From: UBA6168 sp964442355
GTDB taxonomy: Bacteria; Bacteroidota; Bacteroidia; Chitinophagales; Saprospiraceae
Direction: 5' to 3'
Length of the DNA stretch: 42,220 bases
NCBI GenBank assembly: GCA_964442355.1
Contig: CAYTZS010000018.1
Coordinates: 1 to 42,220, forward strand
The notes beneath the pieces were generated by a model. The model was not told the origin of the DNA, made no database searches, and saw nothing but the letters and a program-made list of their open reading frames with translations. Positions 32,472 to 40,873 of the stretch are shown piece after piece. Numbering within the stretch: position 1 is the first letter of the stretch; each line of letters opens with the position of its first letter. The position numbers were made by a program, and so were the translations under genes.

Positions 32472-33053
32472 ATGCAACGACAAGTACAGGCTTTTTTGCC
32501 AACTGATTGGGGAAATTTTAACATTATCGCCTACGCCATTTCGCCTGACGACTTGACGCCGCATGTCGCTTTGGTGCATGAAAAACTTGACGTGTCCAAG
32601 CCTGTGCTCGTCCGAATTCACTCCGAGTGCATGACAGGCGATGTGTTCCACTCTCGCCGCTGTGATTGTGGGGAACAGCTAGACAGGGCACTAGAATTAG
32701 CGGCAGAGCAAGGCGGGGTGGTCATTTATCTTCGGCAAGAGGGTCGGGGCATCGGTCTCATCAACAAGCTGAAAGCCTACAACCTTCAGGACAAGGGTTT
32801 CGATACTGCCACTGCCAACACTCACCTTGGGTTTGAGGTGGATGCCCGCCAGTACGACCTTGCTGTGGAAATTTTGCACAATCTTGGCATCCAACAAATT
32901 CGTTTGCTCACCAACAACCCGCTGAAAATCGAGGCCATCGAGCATTCAGGCATTGAAATCGTCAGCCGGGAGCCGCTCATCATCGAACCAAAAAAGGAAA
33001 ATGCTGCCTATCTGCGTACCAAGCGGGAATTGATGGGGCACCTTTTGAAATAA
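32472..33053 (+). CDS. ribA: GTP cyclohydrolase II
   Basis: A 193-residue zinc enzyme that opens GTP for riboflavin synthesis. The zinc cysteines lie in SECMTGDVFHSRRCDCGEQ; YLRQEGRGIGLINKLKAY and LLTNNPLKIEAIEHSGIEI are further family motifs. It lacks the DHBP synthase (RibB) half found in fused RibBA proteins. ATG at 32472 was chosen; the frame is open upstream but gives residues unlike the family. Confidence 0.95.
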   Translation: MQRQVQAFLPTDWGNFNIIAYAISPDDLTPHVALVHEKLDVSKPVLVRIHSECMTGDVFHSRRCDCGEQLDRALELAAEQGGVVIYLRQEGRGIGLINKLKAYNLQDKGFDTATANTHLGFEVDARQYDLAVEILHNLGIQQIRLLTNNPLKIEAIEHSGIEIVSREPLIIEPKKENAAYLRTKRELMGHLLK

Positions 33054-33109
33054 TTGAAATGTAAAATTGAGAATGCAGCACCTAAATAATTTCAATTCTC
33101 CATTTTCAA

Positions 33110-33886
33110 TTAAATATCAATCTTCATCCAGACTGGACAGTGGTCAGAGTGCTTGGCATCGCCAAGGTGCTGTACATCAATAATTTTTTCTTTCAAATTT
33201 TCTGTAACTGACTGGTAATCAATGCGCCATCCCTTGTTGCTCGCCCTAGAGTTGAAGCGCAGGCTCCACCAAGTGTAGTCATCTTTTTTTGTGGGGTGTA
33301 CCTGCCGAAATGCATCTGTAAAACCGTTGGCAAACCACTTGGTCATCCATGCCCGCTCTTCCGGAAGGAAGCCAGAAGACTTTTGGTTGGTCTTCGGGCT
33401 GTGGATGTCAATGTCAGCATGGGCAATGTTGTAGTCGCCCACGATGATGAGCTTTGGGCGCTCTTTTTTCAATTCATTTATCCAATTGAAAAAATCATCT
33501 AGGAATTCGTACTTGAAGCCCTGCCGCTCATCGCCGCTGGTACCTGAAGGAAAGTAACAATTGAGCAAAGTCCAATCACCGAAATCGGTGCGGAGGATGC
33601 GGCCTTCTCTATCGTACTTCTCCATGCCACAGCCCACCACTACCCGGTCGGGTTCTTTTTTTGAAAAAGTAGCCACACTGCTGTAGCCTTTTTTCTCCGC
33701 AGAATGCCAGAAATGGAATTTGTAGCCCAGTGCCTCAAAAGGGGCTGAGTCCACTTGGTCGGGCTGCATTTTTGTTTCTTGAAAACAGATGATGTCAGGG
33801 TCTTCCTGCTTTAACCAATCGAAAAGGCCCTTGGTAGCGGCTGCCCGAAAGCCGTTGACATTGTAAGAGATGATGGTGGTCGGCAT
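33110..33886 (-). CDS. xth: Exodeoxyribonuclease III (AP endonuclease)
   Basis: A 258-residue ExoIII-family enzyme of base-excision repair. Motifs: IISYNVNGFRAAATKGLFDWL, DIICFQETKMQPDQV (catalytic Glu), NCYFPSG, LIIVGDYNIAH and KHSDHCPVWM (catalytic His). ATG at 33886 gives the standard MPTTIISYNVNG start. It converges on ribA with a 56-nt gap containing an imperfect AATTGAAA/TTTCAATT dyad. A TATGTTTG -7 box lies 18 nt upstream. Confidence 0.95.
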   Translation of the reverse strand: MPTTIISYNVNGFRAAATKGLFDWLKQEDPDIICFQETKMQPDQVDSAPFEALGYKFHFWHSAEKKGYSSVATFSKKEPDRVVVGCGMEKYDREGRILRTDFGDWTLLNCYFPSGTSGDERQGFKYEFLDDFFNWINELKKERPKLIIVGDYNIAHADIDIHSPKTNQKSSGFLPEERAWMTKWFANGFTDAFRQVHPTKKDDYTWWSLRFNSRASNKGWRIDYQSVTENLKEKIIDVQHLGDAKHSDHCPVWMKIDI

Positions 33887-33903
33887 AGTATTTATTTTAG
33901 AGG

Positions 33904-33911
33904 CAAACATA
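33904..33911 (-). promoter_or_regulatory. -7 box (TATGTTTG) of xth
   Basis: The minus strand reads TATGTTTG, a perfect TAnnTTTG, 18 nt upstream of the xth ATG. Confidence 0.55.
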
Positions 33912-34016
33912 GTTTAATCAGCGATTCCTCTGGCCCAGAACTTTGGTGTTTTCACCATCATGATTTCATTTTTCAAAAATGTGCTTTGCACAATACCCAC
34001 ACATTAATATAATGTA

Positions 34017-35573
34017 TTACCCAGCCCACCCTTCCTTGTCCAAGCTCCGATACTGAATTGCCTCTGCTATGTGCTCAATCTTGATGTCAGCACTACCCAC
34101 AAGGTCAGCGCTGGTGCGAGCCACTTTCAGGATGCGGTCGTAGGCACGGGCCGAGAGTTTTTGTACTTCCATCGCTTTCTTCAGCAGGGCTGTGCCAGCT
34201 GGATTGAGCTGACAAACCTCCCGCACGAGTCGGCTCGGCATCTGTGCATTGCAAAATACTCCTTTGTATTCGGTGAAACGATTGGCTTGAATATCCCGGG
34301 CACGCACTACCCCCTCAGCAATCTCCTTGCTGGTGCGGGCGGGTGCATCGTACTTTGCCAGTTCTTCGTAAGAGACCGGGGTCACCTCCACGTGCAAATC
34401 TATCCGGTCGAGCAATGGACCACTAATTTTGCTCAGGTAACGCTTCACCACGCCAGGGCCACAGACGCAGTCCTTGGTCGGATGGTTGTAGTAGCCACAG
34501 GGGCATGGGTTCATGGATGCAATGAGCATAAAATTAGCAGGATAGTCAATGCTCACCTTGGCCCTCGAAATAGTGACCCTCCGCTCTTCCATCGGCTGGC
34601 GCATCACCTCCAGCACCGAGCGCTTGAACTCTGGCAACTCATCCAAGAATAGCACCCCGTTGTGCGCCAGCGAAATCTCACCTGGCATGGGGTTGGAACC
34701 ACCGCCCACTAGGGCCACATCACTAATCGTGTGGTGCGGCGAACGGAATGGCCGAGTGGAAATCAGCGAGGACTCACTTGGCAGCACCCCCGAAACGGAG
34801 TGTATTTTGGTAGTCTCTAAAGCTTCAAACAGCGATAGTTGTGGTAAAATGGTGGGCATCCGTCGGGCAAGCATCGTTTTGCCAGCACCAGGCGGCCCGA
34901 TGAGGATGGCATTATGGCCGCCTGCTGCAGCAATTTCGAGGGCACGCTTCACATTGTCCTGGCCTTTCACATCGGAAAAGTCCACGTTGAAAACCTCTTG
35001 ATTTTGGGCAAACTCCTCACGGGTATCCACCACGGTAGGCTCCAATACGATTCGACCATTCAAAAAATCAAGGGCTTCGAGTAGGTTGTTCACGCCATAT
35101 ACTTCGAGGTTGTTCACGATGGCCGCCTCCCGCGCATTTTGTCTTGGCAAGATGATGCCCTTGAACTTTTCTGCCCTTGCTTGGATAGCAATTGGAAGTG
35201 CACCTTTTATTGGTCGAAGACTACCGTCAAGCGACAGCTCTCCCATCATGATGTACTTGTCGAGGTCTTGGTTTTTGATTTGCTCTTGAGCGGCGAGTAT
35301 GCCAACGGCAATGGGCAGGTCGTAGGAAGAACCTTCTTTCCGTATATCGGCGGGAGCTAGATTGACCACCATTTTCATGCGCATCATCTGATACTTACTG
35401 CTTTTTACGGCAGATTCAATGCGCTGAAAACCTTCTTTCACTACGTTGTCGGGGAGGCCAACGAGAAAGTACCACGGTCCCTGTCCACTTGGTTGTCCTC
35501 CCGCATTCACTTCTACGGTAATAGTCTGTGCATCAACGCCATGGACGGCGCTGGCGTAGGTTTTTACGAGCAT
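34017..35573 (-). CDS. comM: ComM/YifB-family Mg-chelatase-like AAA+ ATPase
   Basis: A 518-residue protein; the ComM helicase promotes branch migration when natural transformation integrates DNA. An N-terminal Lon-protease-like ChlI domain (about residues 1-170) comes first, then the AAA+ core with Walker A GPPGAGKTMLARRMP, Walker B GVLFLDELPEFKRS and MASMNPCPCGYY, the zinc-like cysteines in CPCGYYNHPTKDCVCGPG, and a C-terminal Mg-chelatase domain. With dprA nearby, the window holds two transformation genes. ATG at 35573 gives the standard MLVKTYASAVHG start. Confidence 0.95.
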   Translation of the reverse strand: MLVKTYASAVHGVDAQTITVEVNAGGQPSGQGPWYFLVGLPDNVVKEGFQRIESAVKSSKYQMMRMKMVVNLAPADIRKEGSSYDLPIAVGILAAQEQIKNQDLDKYIMMGELSLDGSLRPIKGALPIAIQARAEKFKGIILPRQNAREAAIVNNLEVYGVNNLLEALDFLNGRIVLEPTVVDTREEFAQNQEVFNVDFSDVKGQDNVKRALEIAAAGGHNAILIGPPGAGKTMLARRMPTILPQLSLFEALETTKIHSVSGVLPSESSLISTRPFRSPHHTISDVALVGGGSNPMPGEISLAHNGVLFLDELPEFKRSVLEVMRQPMEERRVTISRAKVSIDYPANFMLIASMNPCPCGYYNHPTKDCVCGPGVVKRYLSKISGPLLDRIDLHVEVTPVSYEELAKYDAPARTSKEIAEGVVRARDIQANRFTEYKGVFCNAQMPSRLVREVCQLNPAGTALLKKAMEVQKLSARAYDRILKVARTSADLVGSADIKIEHIAEAIQYRSLDKEGWAG

Positions 35574-35749
35574 TTGGTTTTCTCATTTTTGAAAAAGATT
35601 GAAGAAGTAAAGAATCGGAGGACTGAAGACCTCCTTACTATCCTGTCAATCATTTCTTGTTTGAGTTTGTGTTTAAGCCGAATCCCTCTTCGGCAGCTTC
35701 AAATATCATTCAAAAAAGCTGAAAACCCACAAATACCCAAACACAAAAT

Positions 35750-36432
35750 TTACCCAAATAAAGTCGGCGGCTCAGGTACTTCCAAATGCATGTCCGGTGA
35801 GTCGTTCGTTACAGCGTTCACCTTATCCGTCACTCTATACTTCTTTATTATATGGTCTTGTGGAGTCTGCAGAAGCATGATAACTTCGTCCAAGTCTTCG
35901 GATTCGAGCCATCGCCTTTGTTGTTCGGGCGTGGTAAGTAGCACAGGCATCCTCCGGTCGTGTATATCAGAAACATCTTCATTGGCTTCGGTGGTGATGA
36001 TGGAAAAAGTTTTCAGACCGTAATCACCCTTGAACCAAATATCCCACACCCCAGCAAAAATCATTAGGTCATTGTTCTTCAAGAGGATGCGGTAGGGAAC
36101 TTTGTCACGCCCCACCGACGCCATTCATAGAAACTATCGGCGGGAACGAGGCAACGCCGCCTACGAATGGGCACTCGAAACGAGGGTTTCGTCTCGATGC
36201 CCTCTCAGCGGGCGTTGATGAGACGGCCCGAGTTCTTGCCATCCTCTGACCAGTGTGGCACCAGCCCCCAAGTGATGTACTGCAACCGCTCTGGTTGGTC
36301 GTCCGTCACAACATAGGCATGTTGTGTCGGAGCGATGTTGTAGCTAGGGCGCAGTACCTCTGGTACTTCCACCAAGGGTAATTGCTTTTGCAATTTTTCC
36401 TTTGACGTAACCAATGAAAAACGTCCACACAT
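35750..36432 (-). pseudogene. yedK: Broken SOS-response-associated (SRAP/YedK/HMCES) gene
   Basis: The SRAP family covalently traps abasic sites in single-stranded DNA through Cys2. The start MCGRFSLVTSKEK, SYNIAPTQHAYVV and ITWGLVPHWSEDGKNSGRLINAR are intact. The next codon is TGA (36205-36207), where INARAE is expected. Beyond it the frame continues as EGIETKPSFRVP, CLVPADSFYEW, and then shifts: the VGRDKVPYRILLKN part and the rest (MIFAGVWDIW, IHDRRMPVLL) are in another frame, consistent with one missing base near 36116. Two separate lesions suggest a real pseudogene rather than one error. The key residues Cys2, Asn, Glu and His are all visible across the pieces. Confidence 0.85.
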
Positions 36433-37110
36433 AGCAGCAGCTCAGTTTGTTTTGCCGAAAAACAAGGTGTTGCAAGGTATTTTTTCTACACATCAGCACC
36501 TTGTTGCCCAACATAGTTCAACAACAGCATTGAGGCTATCCACAACAAATGTTTAAGTCAGAAAACAATTCGTTTTTGAAGCCCCTCAACTGTTTTCAAC
36601 ACCCTCAAAAAAGGGATTTCATAAAGGTATAAAAATCAGCATATTAGCGAACAGGGCTTTCCACAGTTTCTGTGCAGAATGATGTGGATGTATAGAGGCG
36701 TTCTTCACATGGCTCAAGATTCAGTGTGTCTATCAATAATTTTTGGGGACACAACAAGATGGCTTTATGTTTAATCAACAGTGTTTGCTCATTGTTAAGC
36801 GAAAGTTATCCAAACATCAAAGGAGGGTATTTTTCACCACACTCCCTTCTCCACACCTTGTGAACAAATAGTACAAGTCCTTGAATTTGAAACCATCAGT
36901 ATGTTGGTTGGTTGTGGAGAAGGGTCACAGTTATCAAGACTTCCAAACTGCATAAATTATGGCCCATTTATTCTCCACAAACCAACATTGCTAATAATAA
37001 TAGGCTTTGAATCTTTTTTAAAAAGAAAATCATCATGTACTATTAGAACTGACAGTGCGGTGATTTTCCGTCAAACAAAACAATTTAGTTTTACCCAAAA
37101 ATTAGGCTCG
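36433..37110. other. DnaA-box-rich intergenic region upstream of ctaA (possible oriC subregion)
   Basis: No gene is supported in these 678 nt. Near-consensus DnaA boxes (TTATCCACA with one mismatch) are at 36536 (CTATCCACA), 36806 (TTATCCAAA), 36913 (minus-strand TTCTCCACA) and 36971 (TTCTCCACA); weaker ones are near 36657 and 36693. The DNA is AT-rich. An open frame from 36901 runs into ctaA but its first 70 codons do not look like protein of that family. It is separated by ctaA from a second cluster at 38444-38475. Confidence 0.5.
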
Positions 37111-38196
37111 ATGAGTACAAGTGTTTCTTTGTTACAAATTACAAGACCCGTTCGACTTTGGCTTTTGGCGGGTGTGGTCATGGTCTTTTTCCAGGTGGTC
37201 ATTGGTGGTGTCACCCGCTTAACGGACTCTGGTTTGAGCATTACGGAGTGGTCGGTCATCCAAGGTACGCTCCCGCCGCTCAACGAATCGGAGTGGCAGG
37301 TGGCCTTTGATAAGTACAAAGTGGCGGCCCGCAAGCAGTTCGAGACGCTCCATGCTGACATGATGTTGTCGGAGTTCAAGGTTATTTTCTTCTGGGAGTA
37401 CGCTCACCGCCTCTGGGCTAGGATGATGGGCTTCGTCTTCTTGTTTCCGTTTCTTTGGTTTTTAGTCAAAAAGCAATTGCCCGGCTGGTTGCTCAGGCGG
37501 CTTGGCGTAGTGATAGGGCTGGCATCGTTGGCAGCGGTTTTTGGCTGGATTATGGTGGCCAGCGGCCTCAACAACGACGACCGCACTTGGGTGAGCGCTT
37601 ACAAACTTGTGACGCACCTTGGCATCGCAACTGCGCTGTTTGGTTATCTTTTGTGGACGTGGTTGCGGGCAGCACAGCCTACTACCGCAGATGGGCACTT
37701 AGCTGGTCTTAGGCGACTTGGATGGTGGGTGGCGGTGGTACTCTTCGTGCAAATCGTTTTCGGTGGCCTGATGGCCGGCATGCGAGCTGGATTGATACAC
37801 CCACATTTTCCAGTATTTGTGGAGTGGGGACGGTTCTGGCAAGTACTCACGGCGACACCGGTGGGTGCGGAGCAGTTGATAGACTACGAGCCGCAGCAGA
37901 GTATCAAAGCAGTAGTTCAGTTACTGCACCGGGGTACGGCCTGGGTACTCGTGGCCATTTCTGGCTGGTTTTTCCTGAAAATAAAGCGGCAGCCAGTTTC
38001 AAAGCGGCTTAGTTTGGGTGGTAATTTGTTGATGGCGATGCTTTTTGTGCAGTTTTTGCTTGGTGTGCTTACAGTTATCAACTGCATTGGACGTATCCCG
38101 CTAGTCTGGGGTGCTGTACATCAAGCGGGTGCATTGGTACTACTGGCAGTTGTTTTATATGTAAATTATCAGTTTTCAATGACAACAAAGCGCTGA
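37111..38196 (+). CDS. ctaA: Heme A synthase (COX15/CtaA family)
   Basis: A 361-residue, eight-helix membrane enzyme that oxidises heme O to heme A for cytochrome c oxidase. Signatures: FQVVIGGVTRLTDSGLSITEW, EYAHRLWARMMGF, VTHLGIATALFGYLLW, QIVFGGLMAGMRAGL, LLHRGTAWVL and GAVHQAGALVLL, which contain the four conserved heme-ligand histidines. The length and N-terminus match the longer COX15 class. ATG at 37111 (MSTSVSLLQITRPVRLW) was chosen. It lies between two DnaA-box-rich regions. Confidence 0.95.
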   Translation: MSTSVSLLQITRPVRLWLLAGVVMVFFQVVIGGVTRLTDSGLSITEWSVIQGTLPPLNESEWQVAFDKYKVAARKQFETLHADMMLSEFKVIFFWEYAHRLWARMMGFVFLFPFLWFLVKKQLPGWLLRRLGVVIGLASLAAVFGWIMVASGLNNDDRTWVSAYKLVTHLGIATALFGYLLWTWLRAAQPTTADGHLAGLRRLGWWVAVVLFVQIVFGGLMAGMRAGLIHPHFPVFVEWGRFWQVLTATPVGAEQLIDYEPQQSIKAVVQLLHRGTAWVLVAISGWFFLKIKRQPVSKRLSLGGNLLMAMLFVQFLLGVLTVINCIGRIPLVWGAVHQAGALVLLAVVLYVNYQFSMTTKR

Positions 38197-38627
38197 TTGT
38201 TGAAAACGATGTTGATAAAAGCACTTATTTGTGGTAGTGTTTATTTTATTTATGTAAAACACTGTTTTTTATTAAGTTGTGTGGGAGACTTGACCGTTAG
38301 TACGGGAGACTACTTGTGGAAAATAATGTGGAGAAATGAGTTTGAAGACAGCAGTGAGATTGGTTTTTTACCTTATGTTTTATTTTAGTAGGTAAAACAT
38401 GAAAATAATAAAGGCTTACAGATTAGGATAAAAACTTGATTGTTTGTCCACAATTGTGGATAACCTTGTGGATAACCCATTTAGGTCGGTTATTTCCTTT
38501 TGTAGAAATATTACTTTGATTAAATGTACGATGTATGCTGTGCATTAGTTGCGTCAGTCAAAACAAATTACAAGGTAGTTTCTAAAAAAACTATTTTTGC
38601 CGCATTGCCTAACAATTCAATAGCTAA
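38197..38627. other. Putative chromosomal origin (oriC) region with a DnaA-box cluster
   Basis: Two perfect DnaA boxes (TGTGGATAA) lie at 38455-38463 and 38467-38475, 12 bp apart. An inverted box with one mismatch (TTGTCCACA) is at 38444-38452, and one-mismatch boxes are at 38315 (TGTGGAAAA) and 38327 (TGTGGAGAA). The surrounding DNA, especially 38230-38440, is very AT-rich and could be the unwinding element. A TTG-started 63-codon frame at 38197-38388 lacks support. The parS-like sites 13 kb away and the change in dominant gene strand fit an origin here. The dnaA gene is not in the window. Confidence 0.55.
38592..38599 (+). promoter_or_regulatory. -7 box (TATTTTTG) of the alpha/beta hydrolase gene
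   Basis: A perfect TAnnTTTG, 28 nt before the ATG at 38628. Confidence 0.55.
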
Positions 38628-39392
38628 ATGGAGTATCCAGTCATCGAAGATGGAGGTTTCAAGTACATAGAGACCAAGGGTGGAACAAAAAACCTACTCT
38701 TGTTGCATGGTCTGTTTGGCGCACTGAGCAATTTCAAGGGCATTCTCCAGTACTTTGGTAGCACCTACAACGTTGTGGTACCAATGCTACCCATCTTTGA
38801 AATGCCCCTGCTTAAGCTTTCAGTGTCGGGGCTGGTTGACCACGTGTCTGCTTTTGTGGAGAAAAAGGGTTACGAAAAAGTGAATGTTTTGGGCAACTCA
38901 CTAGGTGGTCACATCGCCCTTCTTTATGCACTGTCGTATCCAGAGCGCATTGCTTCCATCACCCTCACGGGCAGTTCTGGCCTATTCGAAAGTGCCATGG
39001 GATCCACCTTCCCAAAAAGGGGCGATTACGACTACATCAAGAAGAAAACAGAAGACACCTTCTTTGACCCAAGCGTAGCCTCCAAAGAGTTGGTGGATGA
39101 AGTATTCGATATCGTCAATGATAGGTCAAAGGCTGTCAGGGTTATTGCCACCGCCAAATCTGCCATCCGCCACAACTTGCGTGACAGGCTACAAAACATA
39201 GCAGTGCCGACACTTCTTATTTGGGGCAAAGAAGACCAAGTGACTCCCGCATTTGTAGGCGAAGAATTTCATGAGCGCATCAAAAATTCAAAGTTGATAA
39301 TGATGGAAAAATGTGGGCACGCACCCATGATGGAGCATCCAGAGGCTTTCAACGAGTCGCTAGCGGCATTTCTTGCTAAGTCTACGGTCTAA
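38628..39392 (+). CDS. Alpha/beta hydrolase
   Basis: A 254-residue cytoplasmic alpha/beta-fold hydrolase of unknown substrate. The oxyanion region is LLLLHGLFGALSNF, the nucleophile elbow VLGNSLGGHIALL (Ser about residue 93), the acid is in IWGKEDQVTPAF, and the histidine in CGHAPMMEHPEAF, so the catalytic triad is complete. No signal peptide is present. It is monocistronic, with a perfect -7 box upstream, next to the putative origin. Confidence 0.9.
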   Translation: MEYPVIEDGGFKYIETKGGTKNLLLLHGLFGALSNFKGILQYFGSTYNVVVPMLPIFEMPLLKLSVSGLVDHVSAFVEKKGYEKVNVLGNSLGGHIALLYALSYPERIASITLTGSSGLFESAMGSTFPKRGDYDYIKKKTEDTFFDPSVASKELVDEVFDIVNDRSKAVRVIATAKSAIRHNLRDRLQNIAVPTLLIWGKEDQVTPAFVGEEFHERIKNSKLIMMEKCGHAPMMEHPEAFNESLAAFLAKSTV

Positions 39393-39444
39393 TTAACAAA
39401 CCTTGCTTCAACCTTGAAGGGTATTTTCTAAATTTCAACATTTA

Positions 39445-40530
39445 TCAAATCAACTCCTTGCAGGCGCGGTACATGTCTGCCCAGTCCTTTCGTTCCTTCA
39501 CCACAGTTTCAAGGTATTCCAGCCATACATTCCTGTCCTGGACTGGGTCTTTCACGATAGCTCCAGTTATGCCAGCAGCGAGGTCGTTTGCTCTGAGCGT
39601 ACCATCGCCAAAATGAACAGCAAGTGCTTGCCCACTGTGTACGACTGAGATGGCTTCGGCAGTACTGAGTGTTGCACCTGGCGATTTGAGCTTGGTACGC
39701 CCATCCTCTGTTTTTCCGCTCCGCAATTCTCGAAAGATAGTCACAAGTCGCTCGATTTCCTTCACGGGAGCTGAGTTGGGTGGTAGTTCCAACGATAAAC
39801 CTATTTTTTCTACCCGATTTTTCACAATAACCACCTCCTCAGCGAGGGTAGCAGGCAGCGGCATCACCACTGTGTTGAAGCGGCGACGCAAGGCACTGGA
39901 CAAGTCGTTGATGCCTCGGTCTCGGTCGTTGGCAGTGGCTATGACATTGAATCCTCTCCGGGCCTGTACCTCTGTGTTCAATTCCGGTACGGGCAGCATT
40001 TTTTCTGACAAGATGGTGATAAGTGAGTCTTGCACATCGGATGGTATACGTGTCAGTTCTTCAATGCGTGCGATTTTACCTTCCCTCATGGCATTCATTA
40101 GCGGGCTTGGCACGAGGGCATTTTGGCTGGGGCCTTCGGCCAAAAGCCGAGCGTAGTTCCAGCCATAGCGCAGTGCTTCTTCGCTCATTCCAGCGGTGCC
40201 CTGCACCAATCGGGTACTGTCGCCAGAGATAGCAGCGGCAAGGTGTTCGGCAACCCAAGTCTTGGCCGTGCCAGGTATGCCGATAAGCAGCAGCGCTCGG
40301 TCGGTGGCCAGTGTCGCCACAGCTATTTCGATAAGTCGCCGCTGGCCGAAGTACTTGGGTTCGATGTCGGTGCCGTCAGGAAGTTTGCCTCCTAGCAGGT
40401 AAGTGACGACTGCCCAAGGCGAAAGCTGCCAGTTGGTGGGCCGTTGTCGGTCGTCATTTGCAGAGATTGCCTGCAACTCGTGGGCGTAAACTTGCTCGGC
40501 ATGCGGACGTAATATCTGGTTGTCTATCAT
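39445..40530 (-). CDS. MoxR-type AAA+ ATPase (YehL-like)
   Basis: A 361-residue ATPase. Walker A is LLLIGIPGTAKTWVAEHLA, the Walker B-like strand is KIARIEELTRIPSDVQDSL, sensor 1 is FNVIATANDRDRGINDLS and the arginine region ALRRRFNTVV; a C-terminal lid follows. MoxR-type ATPases of this subgroup are normally encoded with a DUF5682 protein and a CoxE-like VWA protein. Neither is adjacent here, but such a VWA protein is encoded at 21921-23045. ATG at 40530 is the likely start; a TACCTTCG near-consensus -7 box lies at 40579-40586. Role presumed: ATP-driven remodelling with a VWA partner. Confidence 0.88.
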   Translation of the reverse strand: MIDNQILRPHAEQVYAHELQAISANDDRQRPTNWQLSPWAVVTYLLGGKLPDGTDIEPKYFGQRRLIEIAVATLATDRALLLIGIPGTAKTWVAEHLAAAISGDSTRLVQGTAGMSEEALRYGWNYARLLAEGPSQNALVPSPLMNAMREGKIARIEELTRIPSDVQDSLITILSEKMLPVPELNTEVQARRGFNVIATANDRDRGINDLSSALRRRFNTVVMPLPATLAEEVVIVKNRVEKIGLSLELPPNSAPVKEIERLVTIFRELRSGKTEDGRTKLKSPGATLSTAEAISVVHSGQALAVHFGDGTLRANDLAAGITGAIVKDPVQDRNVWLEYLETVVKERKDWADMYRACKELI

Positions 40531-40873
40531 TTCTTTGAAAATAAAATAGCATTCTTGGTTTCGCTAGGAGCATTGGTGCGAAGGTAAAAAGATTAGACTT
40601 GGGCATTTTGGGCCGTCCAGATGTGTTTGGGTGACATAACTGTTAAAATTTGACATTTTTAATACGATAATTCGTAAAATTTTGATTTTTAACAGTTTGA
40701 AGACCTTTTTGGCAAATTAATTGATATTTTTATTAATATATTACTATGAACAACAAAAGCCTGGAACAACATTTTTTACCAGCGCCGTGAGTTGTTTAAA
40801 GAAAAGGTGAGTTTGCCAAACCTGCTTACCTGGCCATGCCAAGCACTTCTGCGCTACAAAAGCCGAGAGAGCT
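40531..40873. other. Intergenic region with a nested dyad (40638-40697)
   Basis: These 343 nt separate two divergent genes. The outer arms AACTGTTAAAA (40638-40648) and its complement (40687-40697) enclose an inner TACGA/TCGTA pair (40663-40667, 40672-40676). It could be an operator or a structured leader for the TPR gene. A 14-codon frame at 40746 is too short to support. Confidence 0.45.

Noticed and set aside
33052..33111. A strong terminator between ribA and xth
   Set aside because: Only AATTGAAA/TTTCAATT arms pair well; the long loop and AT-only stem are weak, so it is not listed as a feature.
36901..37110. A 70-residue N-terminal extension of ctaA
   Set aside because: The residues are unlike heme A synthases; the ATG at 37111 gives the normal start and the extension covers DnaA-box DNA.
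38197..38388. A 63-codon gene directly after ctaA
   Set aside because: It has a TTG start, no recognisable sequence, and overlaps AT-rich DNA with DnaA boxes.
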